Below, piece after piece: positions 45,388-57,092 of a stretch of DNA of 64,000 nt. The stretch is from assembly GCA_026686845.1 (NCBI GenBank), contig JAIVEN010000016.1, forward strand, positions 34,010,001 to 34,074,000, read 5' to 3'. The notes beneath the pieces were generated by a model. It saw nothing but the letters and a program-made list of their open reading frames with translations. It was not told the DNA's origin and made no database searches. A program made the translations under genes and the position numbers. This DNA is from Adenanthera pavonina (lineage: Eukaryota > Streptophyta > Magnoliopsida > Fabales > Fabaceae). Every line of letters begins with the position of its first letter. The first letter of the stretch is position 1.

Positions 45388-45837
45388 ATGTATATTTTCT
45401 TCTCATCTCACTCCCCTCGAATGTTCAATCGAGGTTTGTTTATGTATATTAGAAGAATCCTTTCATTGGCTTGGGAGGATATAGGTTAGATGGGCCATAT
45501 TATGACACATTTATTTTATGTTTTATGATGAGATCATATGCATGTATGGCATGCTACCATGATATATGTTCATGTGATGTATAAATAACAACAACATAAT
45601 AAAATCCCTTGAATTAAAATTTTAAGTATCAAATGTCACCCATTTATGAACATATGCCAAGGCTTTGATCACCTAAATGTATGATCCATCAAAGTGGGAT
45701 ACACTTAGATTATCTTAATAAAGCAGCTTGGGTAATGATGATACTCATAAAGGTTCATGATGGTATGACATAAATGAGACTATCAAAATGGTTGAGTCTC
45801 AAGGCATTAGATGAGATTAAACATGCCGGGTCAACCC
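45388..45837. other. Unassigned sequence before the satellite
   Basis: AT-rich, with CCCCTCGAATGTTCAATCGAGG (an imperfect palindrome around 45412-45434) and ATGTATG-rich stretches. No ORF or similarity to other parts of the window recognised. Confidence 0.3.
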
Positions 45838-46723
45838 TTCCAATTAGGCTTGAAATCATATGAGCATGCTGGATGAACTTAAAAGTTTTCTTAAGGTTGG
45901 AAATTTAGAGGGAATTTCGTGCTTGAAACATTTCGATTCATTTTTAGAAAGTTGATCCTTTTGCCCAAAATGAGGTCAAAATGCAGTCCAATTGAGTTCA
46001 ACTTTTCCAACTCGGCTCGAAATGATATGAGGATGATGGGCAAACTTAGAAGTTTTGTCAAAGTTGGAAATTAGACGGGAATTTCGTGCTCGACATATCG
46101 ATGCATTTTCAAAAAGTTTATCATTTAGGCAAAAATAAGGTCAAAACGGAATCTGAATTAGCTAAACTTTTCCAACTAGGCATGAAATGATGCGAGGATG
46201 CCGGATGAATTTACAAGATTTGTCAAGGTCGCAAATTTAGTGGGAATTTCATTCTTGATGCATTTAAATTCATTTTCAAAAAGTACATCCTTTTGACCAA
46301 AATTAGGTCAAAATAAAATCCGATTCATCCCAACTCTTCCAACTAGGCTCAAAATAATGTGAGGATGCCTGATGGACTTACAAGTTTTGTCAAAGTTGTA
46401 AATTATGTTGGGATTTCATGCTTGAAGCATTTCGATACATTTTTAGAAAGTTCATCCTATTTGCCAAAATGAGGTGAAAATGGAATCTGATTGAGCTCAA
46501 CCCTTCCAACTAGGCTCAAAATGATATAAGGATGCCGGATAAAGTTAGAAGCATTATCAAAGTTCCAAATGAAGTTGGAATTTCATGCTAAAAGCATTTT
46601 TCGATGCATTTTCAATAAGTTCATCCTTTTGATCAAAAGGAGGTCAAAACGGAATCCAATTGACCTTAACTCTTCTCACTGGGCTCAAAATGAAGTGAGG
46701 ATGCTGGTTGAACTTACAACTTT
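45838..46723. repeat. Satellite array, part 1 (~167-bp monomers)
   Basis: About five monomers. The landmark GATGCCGGATGAACTTACAA recurs in varied form near 46035, 46196, 46363, 46533 and 46700, spaced 161-170 bp. Other fixed blocks are TTTCGTGCTTGAAGCATTTC and CTCTTCCAACTAGGCTC. Monomers differ considerably, as in an old array. Confidence 0.93.
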
Positions 46724-47548
46724 TGATTAGTGAACCCTTATAGAACCCGTCCAAAGAACTCACTTTGATGCATAAAGACACTTGGATCATTGCGAAATAA
46801 GGAACACAAAGACTAGATGCAAAGAAAATGAACAAAACGGACAAAAATAGTAGCCAAAAGAAAACAATAATAGGAAGATAAGAAGGATAGATGTTAGTTT
46901 TGAGAATTAGAACCCAAGAGAACAGGTCTTTTGAACCCTAGTTCCTGTGACGCCACAAAGATTGATGAATTCCTTGATAAGTCATAGTTTCATAATAGCA
47001 CTCAAAGAACGCAAGAGAAACTCACAAAAGTCTGAAAGTTTAATTATTCAAATCTCCAAAAACGCACATGGAAGTTAGCCTTAAATAGGCAAGGTAAAAA
47101 CTAACCTAATAAGCCTAGATCCTAATTAATTTGGGCTCAAGTGGTCCTAATAGGATTAGGAGACTTTGGGCTCAAATAACACTCCTATTGGACCTAAAAA
47201 ACTAATAAAATAAAATTCTAAAAATAAATGACAAAAATTCAAAGAAAATAATAAAAATAATGTTTAAGCCCTTATAAACATGCCAACACATTAATGAAAT
47301 CACATGTTTGGCACATGACATGTTTAGTTAACCAATTGGGCTTTATTAGTCACTTAAGTTTAGCCCATAATTAATAAAAATGAAACTAACACTAATTAAG
47401 CCCAATAATGCTTAAATCACATGCAATTTTAGTGAAGCACATGATCTTTTAAGTAATCTCTTCCAATGGGCTTCTCTTGACCTTGAATATTTCCAAGTGA
47501 TAAGGCCTCCTACCATGTTCATGAATTTATCCAAGCCATCCTCTATCA
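46724..47548 (-). mobile_element. Solo LTR, family F, in satellite
   Basis: Minus strand: starts TGATAGAGGATGGC at 47548 and ends GGGTTCACTAATCA at 46724; 825 bp. A perfect duplication ACTTT flanks it (46719-46723 and 47549-47553). Removing it rejoins the monomer at CAACTTTTGTCAAGG. Confidence 0.94.
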
Positions 47549-48677
47549 ACTTTTGTCAAGGTTGCAAACAAAGTGGGAATTTCGTGTTGGAAGCATTTCG
47601 ATGCATTTAAATTCACTTTTAGAAAGTACATCCTTTTGACCAAAATTAGGTCAAAACAAAATCCGATTCAGCCCAACTCTTCCAACTAGGCTTAAAATGA
47701 TGTGAATATGCCCGATGGACTTACAACTTTTGTGAAGGTTGGAAACAAAGTGGGAATTTCTTGCTTGAAGCATTTCGATGCATTTTCAATAATTCATCCT
47801 TTTGGCCAAAATTAGGTCAAAATGGAATCCGATTGAGGTGAACTCTTCCAACTAGGCTCGAAATGATGTGAGGATGCCAAGTGAACTTACAAGTTTTATT
47901 AAAGTTGTAAATGAAGTGGGAATTTGGTGCTTGAAGCTTTTCGATGCATTTTCAAAGAAGTTCATCATTTTGGCCAAAATAAGGTTGAAACAAAATCTAA
48001 TTCAACTCAACTCTTTCAACTAGTCTCTAAATGATGTTAGAATGCGTGATGAACTTACAAGTTTTGTCAATGTTGTAAATGAGGTGGGGAATTTCATGCT
48101 TGAAGCACTTCAATGCATTTTAAGCTAGTTCATCCATTTGGCCAAAACAAGGTGAAAACAGAACCCAATTGAGCTCAACTTTTCCAACTAGGCTCAAAAT
48201 GATGTGAAGATGCTGGATGAACTTACAAGTTTTGTCAAGATTGCAAATCTAGTGGGAATTTCATGCATGAAGCCTTGTAATGCATTTTCAGTAAGTTCAT
48301 CCTTTTGGCCGAAAGGAGGTGAAAACGGAATCCGATAGAGCTCAACTCTTCCAACTAAGCTTAAATTGAAGTGAGGATAATGGATAAACATACAAGTTTT
48401 GTAAAGATTGCAAATTTAGTGGGAATTTTGTGCTTGAAGCATTTCAATTCATTTTCAGAATGTTCATCCTTTTTGCTAAAACGAGGTCAAAATGGAATCC
48501 GATAGAGATCAACTCTTCCAACTAGATTCAAAATGATGTGATGATGCCGGATGGACTTACAAGTTTTGTCAAATTTGTAAATTAAGTTATGATTTTGTGC
48601 TTGAACCATTTGGATGCATTTTCAGTAAGTTCATCCTTTTGGAAAAAATGAGGTTAAATGAAATCCAATTGAGCTTA
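47549..48677. repeat. Satellite array, part 2
   Basis: Nearly seven monomers, with the landmark near 47714, 47873, 48041, 48209, 48376 and 48543 (spacing 159-168 bp). Confidence 0.93.
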
Positions 48678-49707
48678 TGATAGAGTAAGGGCTGGGCATG
48701 GCTTGCAAAAGTTCAAAGAGGAGCATGGAGGGCTTGATCAAGGTGCTGAACAAACATGGAAAGCAAGTTTGGGAGCCAAAAGATCCAAAACAATGAAAAA
48801 AAAAAGCTTTAAATGGATTGATCCAAGAGTTGTTGCTTTTGGAGCCCACTTATTTAGTTCAAGTTACAGCCCAAAAAGGAGCCTAAGGGTGTGATAATGC
48901 TCTTATCTATACAAGGTCCAGATCCAAACCCAAAAGAAGCCCATTTGGAAGAGCTAACTTGAAGACATCATGTGCTCTGCATGTGACAATGAATAGTGAC
49001 GTTTTTAATATAATTTTATTCGGACTTTTCATTAATTTAATTTAATTTTCAGAAATAAGTCATATGGTCAAAGATTGTGTCTTGGAGATTAAGTTTTAAG
49101 TTGTTTCCTAATTTTTAAAGATTAGGCTCTAGAATTTTCTATTAGTCTTTTAGTAAGAAAGGTGCCACCTTTTAATTGATTTGAGAAATATTTTGTTTCC
49201 TTTTTCATTTAGATTGTGGTATCTTCTTTAAGATTAATTAGATTTACTTATTTTTATTATAATTTTCGTTTTTAATTTTAGCTTAGGGTTTTGGTTGCCT
49301 TATTTCTTTATATAAGGAGCCACCTATGTACTTTTGGAGGAGATAGATTAATAAGAATGAATTTTTAGAACTTATGTTCTTTTCTTGTGAGTTTTTCTCT
49401 TGTATCCCTTGTATTCTTGAGAGAATTCTTAGACTTATCAAAGGAGTGGTTTTCCTTTGTGGTGTTCCAAGGCTAGGGTTCTAAGAGACGGGTTCTCTTA
49501 GGGTCTTACCCCATTGACCAACATATCTTTCCTATTTTCTTGTCATTTTCATTCATATTTATTATCATATTTTTCTAGTTTAACGTGTTCATCTATCTTA
49601 TGTTTTCTTATTATTTCGTGTGTCCTATTTGATTCTAGCACGATCCATGGTTCATTCCGAGTCATTGGAGATTCAATCGGACGAATTCCCCTTGGGTCTT
49701 TCTATCA
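48678..49707 (+). mobile_element. Solo LTR, family B, in satellite
   Basis: Runs from TGATAGAGTAAGGGCTGGG to GGGTCTTTCTATCA, 1030 bp, flanked by a perfect duplication GCTTA (48673-48677 and 49708-49712). Removing it restores the satellite block GAGCTTAACTTTTCCAAC. A TATATAAG box lies at 49309-49316. Confidence 0.95.
49309..49316 (+). promoter_or_regulatory. TATA box of family B LTR
   Basis: TATATAAG in CTTTATATAAGGAGCC, conserved in other B LTRs (e.g. near 54260 and 58590). Confidence 0.55.
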
Positions 49708-51581
49708 GCTTAACTTTTCCAACTAGGCTCAAAATGATGTGACGATGGCGGATGAACATACAAGTTTTGTCAAGGTTACAAATTTAGTGGGAATTTCATG
49801 CTTGAAGCATTTTCAACAAGTTCATCCTTTTAGCCAAAATGAGGTCAAAATGGAATACGATTGAGCTCAACTCTTCCAACTAGGTTTGAAATGATGTGAG
49901 GATGCTGGAGGAACTTACTAGTTTTACCAAGGTTGCAAATGAAGAAGGGATTTCGTGCTTGAAACATTTCAATGAATTTTCAGAAAGATCATCCTTTCGA
50001 CCAAAATAAGGAGAAAATAGAATCCAATTGAGCTCAACTCTTCCAACTAGGCCCCAAAAGAAATGAGGATGCTAGATGAACTTACAACTATTATCAAAGT
50101 TGCAAATGCAGTTGGAATTTCTTACTTGAAGCATTTGGAAGCATTTTCAGCAAGTTCACTCTTTTTGCAAGAATGAGGTCAAAACAAAATATAATTGAGC
50201 TCAACTCTTCCAACCAGGCTCCAATTAATGTGAGGAAACCAGATGAAAATACAAGTTTTGTCAAGGTTTAAAAATGAGTGGGAATTTTGCGCTTGAAGCT
50301 TTTCGACTCATATTCAGAAAGTTCATCCTTTTGGCTCAAAATCGAATCCGATTCAGCGCAACTCTTCCAACTAGGCTCAAAATGATGTGACGATCTCGGA
50401 TGGACCTACAAGATTTTTCAAAGTTGTAAATGAAGTGGCAATTTCATTCTTGAAGCATTTCGATGCATTTTCAGTAAGTTCATCCTTTTACCAAAATAAG
50501 GTCAAAACAGAATTCGATTCAGCTCAACCTTTCCTACTAGGCTCAAAATGATGTGAGAAAGCCAGATAAACATACTAGTTTTGCCAATGTTGCAAATTAA
50601 GTGGGGATTTTGTGCTTAAAACATTTCGATGCATTTTCAGAATGTTCATCCCTTTGGCCAAAATGAGAAAACGGAATCCGATTGAGCTCTACTCTTCCAA
50701 CTAGGCTAAAAAAAAGATGTGAGGATGCCGGATGAACTTACAAGTATTTTCAAAGTTGCAAATGAAGTTGGAATTTCCTACTTGAAGCATTTCGAAGTAT
50801 TTTCAGTAAGATGATTCTTTTAGCCAAAATTAGGTCAAAATGGAACCCGATTGGCTCAACTCTTCCAACTAGGCTCGCAATGATGTTATGATGCCAGAGG
50901 AACTTACAAATTTTGCCAAGGTTGCAAATGAAGGGATTTTGTGCATGAACCATACTAATGCATTTTGAGTAACTTCATCCTTTTGGCCATAATGAGGTCA
51001 AAACGGAATCCAATTGAGCTCAACTCTTCCAACTAGGCTCCAAATGATATGTGGATAATAGAGGAAATTATAAGTTTTGTCAAGGTTTAAAAATTTGTGG
51101 GAATTTGTGGCTGACGCATTTCGACTCCTTTTCATGAAGTTCATCCATTTGCTTAAAGTGAGTTCAAAATGGAATCTGATTCAACCCAACTCTTTGAACT
51201 AGGCTCAAAATGATGTAAGGATGCTGGATGAACGTACAAGTTTTTTAAAGTTGTAAATTAAGTGGGAATTTCACATTTCAAGCATTTCAATGCATTTTTA
51301 GTAAGTTCATCCTTTGGGACAAAATGAAGTTAAAACGAAATCCGATCGAGCTAAACTCTTCCAACTAGGCTCAAAATGATGTGAGGATGCCAGATGAACA
51401 TACAAGTTTGGCCTAGGTTGCAAATTTAGTGGGAATTTCATGCTTGAAGCATTTCGATGCATTTTCAGTAAGTTCATCCTTTGGGACAAAATGAGGTCTA
51501 AGCGGAATCCGATTGAGCCCAACTCTTCCAACTAGGCTAAAAAAGATGTGAGGATGCCGGATGAACTTACAAGTATTGTCA
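49708..51581. repeat. Satellite array, part 3
   Basis: About eleven to twelve monomers, with landmarks near 49746, 49901, 50069, 50237, 50395, 50556, 50724, 50890, 51057, 51220, 51386 and 51553. A near-palindrome TGCTTGAAGCA recurs in many. Short ORFs here are chance products of the repeat. The array ends at 51581 against the E2 LTR. Confidence 0.94.
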
Positions 51582-53364
51582 AAGACCCCAAAAAAACTTG
51601 TTTCTTGAATCCTTAGCTATAGACACCACAAAGAGAAGACCACTCTCTTTGATATGCCAAAGAGTCTCTTAAGATCACCAAGAGAACAAGAAAACTCACA
51701 AAGTTTTAGTGAAAAATGCACTATTCATTCATCTCTCATTTGCAAGTACAAAAGTGACGTTTTTAAAGAAAAAGAAAGCAAAAACCCTAGGCTTAATTTG
51801 CTAGAAATAGTTTACATCCTAAATCTCTTAGAATGACACCACCTTACACAAAAATAAGACTAGATACATGCTGAATAAGTGGTACCCAAAAATAGGAAAT
51901 AAAATCAAATCTGAAGAGATCCTCACAAATAAATTCAAAATAGAAAACTAATTATCAAGACCTTATTTCTGAATTAAGTAATAAAAAAAGGAAAATTGCT
52001 AATTTATTTAATAAAAGAACACTACTTAAATAGTCACAAACTTGGCACATGCCCCTTTTGTTGAATCAAGAAGTTTTGATGATTCAAAATTAACTCTCAA
52101 GAACTTGGAGTAAAGATATCAAAGGTGTTCAAAGAGTTCAAGTGAAGAAATCCTGGAGAAATCTGTACAAAGTTTATTGTAGGATGTTTAGTTTTGTTTT
52201 AATTTGAGTAAAAGACTTTGATTTGGTGGAAAGAAGTTTTAAAACCTTGATTCTGTGTTAAATCATGGGACATTTGAAAAACATCCACTAACAGACGAGG
52301 TTTGAGAGGTTTATATTGAACTGTCATGTTGGAAATTCGAACTTTGGCTTTGGAAATTCGAATTTCGAGTTAAAACTGAATAAGTCTGAAGAGATGCTTC
52401 TCTGACAGACGAATTTTGATTTTCCAAAATTCGAATTTTCATAAGTATCTGAAAGAAGCTTTTGGCAACAGACAAACTTTGGGTTTTGAAAATTCAAATT
52501 TCAGACAAAATGCAACTTATGAAAACTAAAGAAATTCATCTGAAACAATGTCAAAGTTCATCTGAAATCAAGATTATATTGAGTTTCAAAATTGCTCACT
52601 GACAGATGAACTTTGAACATGAAAATTCAAATTTCAGAAGCTAAGGTTGTGAATCTGTTACAATGATATGTTGACATACGAATGACAGTGTTTATAAATT
52701 TGAATGTTAAAGTAAGTCTGAAAAGAGGTCTCTCTGACAGATGAACTTCACTCTTTGAAAATTTGAATTTTAAACTATATGAACTATTGAGCCTTTTAAA
52801 CTAGCTACGGACAGACGAATTTTGGGATTCCAAAATTCGAATTTCGAAGGCACTGTAGCAAATTGAAAACACTGTTCACACTTAACAGAAAAACTTTCTA
52901 CTTTCACAGTTATTTATTTATACTCTGTTTTACCATCATATATTGCATTCTTCACCTCCTTAATATTTTGCAGAAAATTTTTTTTAATCTCCCCAATTCA
53001 CCCCCCCTCTTGGGAAGCCAGCCTAACTAACACCTTTAAGTGAGTTTTTCTATTTAGGCCTTGTTTGTTGGGCTTGGATTAGTTTCTAGCATACTAGCCA
53101 TGAAGAACACGCCTCTTGAAGCCTTTTGGGCTGCAAATTAAGCTAAGTAGATGGGGCTCTTGTTCAATTACTTCTTGAATCAATCCATTGAGAGCTTGCT
53201 TCATTGCCTTAGTCCTTGCTCTTGTCAAAGGCCCACCCATTCCTTGCAAAGGATCTTTCTTGTTCCATACTTGGGTTCCTTGTTCAGCCACATGATCATG
53301 CCTTCCATGTCCACCAAGCTCTTGAAACTCCTCCCCTTTGACAAGCCTAGCTCGTGCTCCATCA
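51582..53364 (-). repeat. 3' LTR of E2, interrupted and truncated
   Basis: Starts at 53364 (TGATGGAGCACGAGC) after the polypurine tract AAGGAGGGAGGGAA. It matches the E1 LTR until 51582 (AAGTTTTTTTGGGGTC), where the satellite begins; the final U5 part is lost. Confidence 0.87.
52059..53032 (-). mobile_element. Solo LTR of a copia (Sirevirus-like) element
   Basis: 974 bp with ends TGTTAGTTAGGC and TTGATTCAACA (minus-strand reading), flanked by a perfect duplication CCTTT (52054-52058 and 53033-53037). Near its start it has AAGAGGGGGGGTGAATTGGG, a block common in plant copia LTRs. It carries about six units of ACAGACGAATTTTG...CAAAATTCGAATTT, like the spacer at 1960-2640. Orientation is inferred from that similarity. 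Confidence 0.88.
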
Positions 53365-54150
53365 TTCCCTCCCTCCTTAAAAGGATTCATCCTTGAATCT
53401 GAAACATGAAAAAGAGAGATTTTAGTTACATTAAAAGTGGCACTTACATTGCCATAAGAACTAGGCAAATCAATTCTATAAGCATTATCATTGATTCTTT
53501 CCAACACTTGGAATGGACCATCCCCTCTTGGGTGAAGCTTGGATTTTCTTTGCTCAGGAAATCTATCTTTCCTCAAATGCACCCACACTCAATCCCCAGG
53601 CTCGAGCACTACCCTTCTTCGGCCTTTATTAGCTTGTTGAGCATATTACTCATCCTTCCTCTCAATGTTTGCCCTAACCTTGGCATGAAGTTCCTGCACA
53701 AACTTAGCTTTCTTTTCACCATCAAGATTAGAAAACTCATTAGAAGGCAAAGGAAGAATATCTAAAGGAGTCAATGGGTTAAAGCCATAAATAGTCTCAA
53801 AAAGGACAAAAACCAGTAGTAGAATGCATAGCACGGTTATAAGCAAATTCACTGTGAGACAAACATTTATCCCAATTCTTAAGATTCTTTTGAATTATAG
53901 CATGCAACAAGTAGAAAGTGTTCGATTTACAACCTCAGTTTGTCCATCCGTTTGGGGATGGGCAATCGTAGAAAACAACAACTTAGTGTCTAGTTTGTTC
54001 CACAATGTCCTCCAAAAGTGACTTAGAAATTTAACGTCCCTGTCACTAACTATAGTTCTAGGCAATCCATACAATCTTACAATCTCCTTGAAAAACAAGT
54101 CAGCAATGTGGACAGCATCATGAGTTTTAGCACAAGCAAGAAAATGTTCC
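53365..54150 (-). pseudogene. E2 integrase, C-terminal half
   Basis: From 54150: KMEHFLACAKTHDAVHIADL, IVSDRDVKFLSHFW with the second catalytic Asp, TIAHPQTDGQTEVVNRTL with the Glu. Then YGFNPLTPLDILPLP and the C-terminal module WVHLRKDRFPEQRKSKL, RGDGPFQVLERINDNAY (GPF/Y motif). It ends SATFNVTKISLF, then DSRMNPFKEGGNDG at the polypurine tract, and the frame goes on into the LTR to 53094. A stop and frameshifts lie near 53590-53930. The first part of the gene is beyond B3 at 58988-59473. Confidence 0.9.
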
Positions 54151-54654
54151 ATTTTATTTCCTTTTTCATTTAGATTGTGCTGTCTTCTTTAGAATTGATT
54201 AGATTTGATTACTTTCTTTATTTTTATTTTAGTCTAGGGTTTTGGATGCCTTATTTCTTTATATAAGGAGCCACCTATGTACTTTTGATGGACAGATTAA
54301 TGAGAATGAATTTTTAGAACTTATGTTCTTTTCTTGCAAGCTTTCTCTTGTATCCCTTGTGTTCTTGAGAGAATTCATAGACTTATCAAAGGAGTGGTTT
54401 CCTTTGTGGCGTCCCAAGACTAGGGTTCTAAGAGGCGGGTTCTCTTAGGGTCTTATCTCATTGACCAACATATCTTTTTCTGTTTTCTTGTTATTTTCGT
54501 TCAGATTTATTATCATATTTTTCTTGGTTAACATGTTCATTTATCTTGTGTTTTCTTGTTGTTTCATTTGTTCTATTTGATTTTAGCATGATCCGTGGTT
54601 CATTCCGAGTCATTGGAGGTTCAATCGGATAAGTTCCATTTGGGTCTTTCATCA
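54151..54654 (+). repeat. 5' LTR of B3, 5' truncated
   Basis: Only the last ~500 bp of a B LTR, starting ATTTTATTTCCTTTTTC (which overlaps the integrase side by microhomology) and ending GGGTCTTTCATCA. Confidence 0.88.
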
Positions 54655-54656
54655 TT

Positions 54657-54667
54657 TGGTATCAGAG
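54657..54667 (+). promoter_or_regulatory. Primer-binding site of B3
   Basis: TGGTATCAGAG two bases after the LTR end; the next base is T instead of C. Confidence 0.9.
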
Positions 54668-55851
54668 TTTTGGTTTGCTAGCTTCAAAATTTGTCCTTTC
54701 TTGTCTCAAATCTATCCCTTGTTCTTCTTTATGGCTTTTCCATCAATTTCTTGTCTTACCATCTTGTTTCTTCCTCTTTGTGATTTGTTTCATCTTTCTT
54801 CTTTGTTTCCTACTTTTGTTTGTGTTGTCCAGATAAAATTCTGAAAATTAAAAAAAAATTCAAATTTATTTACATATTTATTTTTGCTCAAATTATTAGT
54901 GTTCTATCCTGTGTGAGCGTTGCCCAAAAAAATTGAAATAAAAAGAAAAAAATTCGTGAACGAAAAAAAAAACTTGAGTGGCTGCTGCAAAAAGAAGAAG
55001 AAAAAAAAAAAAGCAATAGTGACAACCCAAAAAAAATGAAAAAAAAGAAAAGTCAAAATTGTTTTTGGGTATTGATTTCTTTCTCAATCAATTTAGTTTC
55101 CTATTTTGAATGATTGGAATGCAAGTTGAAAAAGTTGCCTATTTTGAAGTTCTTGGCCTACAAGTCACAAAAAGCTTCCTAATTACTCAAACATGGATGG
55201 TAAGATTTTGATTTTTTGCCACTTTCCAAATCTTTTCAGATTCTAGTTTCCTAATCTTGTCATATCCTTTCTTTCCTATTTTCTTCCTTGATTCTATTTT
55301 CCTATTTTCTTCCTTTTTTAGTTTCCTAAATTGTTGTTTGTGTCTATCTTGATTTTGTCCAGATTTTGTGCTTTCCTTTCCTTCCATAATTGTCATGCCA
55401 CTTTTCGAAATTCATCACCAACATTTTCCTTCCTTTTCTTTCCATAAAAACATGTTGCACATATAAACTTTTCTATTGGTCAATATTTGCGCACATTTTT
55501 CCCTTCTTGAATACCATATTACATGCTCTTAGTGATCAAAATTGCTGCACATTACCCTTCTTGATTGTTGGTCCAAAATTTGATTCTTTGAGGACTTTGA
55601 ATTTTGGAACTTTAGTTTTGTGATTGCCACTTCATACATACTTCTTTGATTTGTTGGAATTTGATTAAGAACACTATAGGGAGCAAGTTGAGCGGTAAAA
55701 GGAAAGAGTGTTTTACATTATTGAAAAAGCCAATCTTTTTGTGTGAAATGCGAGTGCTAATAAATTTTTTGAGTGGAAACCCGTGAGAGAGACAATTGTG
55801 AGGTCTATATTTCTTTCCTCTTTGTTTTCACTAACATTTCAAGATATAAGC
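54668..55851 (+). other. B3 leader
   Basis: T-rich, with A-rich tracts at 54920-55050, collinear with the B2 leader. The donor-like CAAGGTTTGT of B2 is changed to CAAAATTTGT here. The acceptor-like block reads CACTAACATTTCAAG just before the ATG. Confidence 0.55.
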
Positions 55852-57008
55852 ATGGCTGGTAGACAATTTGATCTTAAAGCCTTATTAAGGACTTTCAACG
55901 ATCAAATCAAGGAAGTGAATACAAAATTGGATCACCTGGAGTTTCCATCTCAAACTAAAGCAAGGTGTAATTTAAAGGTTTCTGCTCATACGAATGTTCT
56001 TAGCAACATCAAATCAAAAATCCCATTGTTCTATGGTGAGCAAGATCTTTGTGGGAAAGAAAAGTTGAACAAGCTTTTGCATGTTGCAACTATTCCGAGC
56101 TAGAAAAGATGCAATGTGTACCTTAGATTTAGTAAAAAGGTTGCTGCTTGGTGGAAACGGATGGAGTGCCTACGTACTATTAAAGAAGAGCCTTCTATTA
56201 TAACATGGAGTGAGATGAAAACAGTCATGAGAAAAAAGTTTGTATCATCTCATTTACATGAACAGCCTCCTGGAGCTAAGATTGTTGATAAACATTGCAA
56301 AGAGGTTCAAGTTCTTGTGGTTCAAGATTCATGTGATTTCCACTTGGGGAAAGAAGATTGTGTGGAAGGAAAAGTTCATGAAGTTGCTACCACTTCAACA
56401 AGAGAATTATCTACACTGAAAGGTATGTCTAATTCTCAAATCTCTTGTGATGATATCCCTTGTGTTGAAGTAGATGATTTAGGATGTGTTGAGCTTGAGA
56501 ATCCCAATATGTTTCATGATATTGATTGTGTTAATTGTGTTAGGCATTAATGAGATGGATAACTTTGATTATTCTAGTTGTGCTTCTAGTGTGTAAATTG
56601 AAAACAATGTTGTAGCACAATTGCAAAATGAATTTCATGATGTTGCTTGTGCTGATGAGCAAAATTATCATTGTTTGCATCCTTTAGTGGAGAATCATGA
56701 TTCATATGTTGTTAATAATTCTTTGGATTGTAGCATGCTAGTTTCTAGTAATGCTGATGATGTGATTTCATTGGAAATTGATTCTTATGATTGCATTGAT
56801 GAGATTCAAGCATATTGACATGGTGATTGGAGAATTGGATTGTGATGTTAGCTTGAATGAACATGTTAAAAATTGTTATTGTGTTTCGGATAAAGCCCAT
56901 AAATCATTGTCATGTAATCATTTGTGTGAAAGTCATGAGAACTTAAAAAGTAAGCTAGAGTGGAAAAATAAGGTAATAAGAGAGGAAATGTCCAAAAAAT
57001 TGTTATGA
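55852..57008 (+). pseudogene. B3 gag-like protein, broken
   Basis: The ATG at 55852 starts MAGRQFDLKALLRTFNDQIK. Core: KIPLFYGEQD, then a small deletion removes the YLEWE block and a TAG follows (56101-56103). The same frame resumes YLRFSKKVAAWWKRMECLRT and MRKKFVSSHLHEQPPG. The acidic region continues in pieces (56116-56550, 56621-56818, 56778-57008), ending with the basic ESHENLKSKLEWKNK block. Compared with the intact 424-residue ORF of B2 it has at least three frame breaks. Confidence 0.7.
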
Positions 57009-57092
57009 GTGGAAAAAGAGTGTGTGAAAAGAAGATTGAGAGAAGAGTGAAAAAGAGAAAAAAAGAGGAAAAAGAAAAAAGAAAAAGAGAGT

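Noticed and set aside
48194..51531. Short ORFs within the satellite (e.g. 48391-48194, 50953-50750, 51531-51307 on the minus strand)
   Set aside because: They repeat with the monomer, change frame between monomers and have no domain; they are by-products of the tandem repeat.
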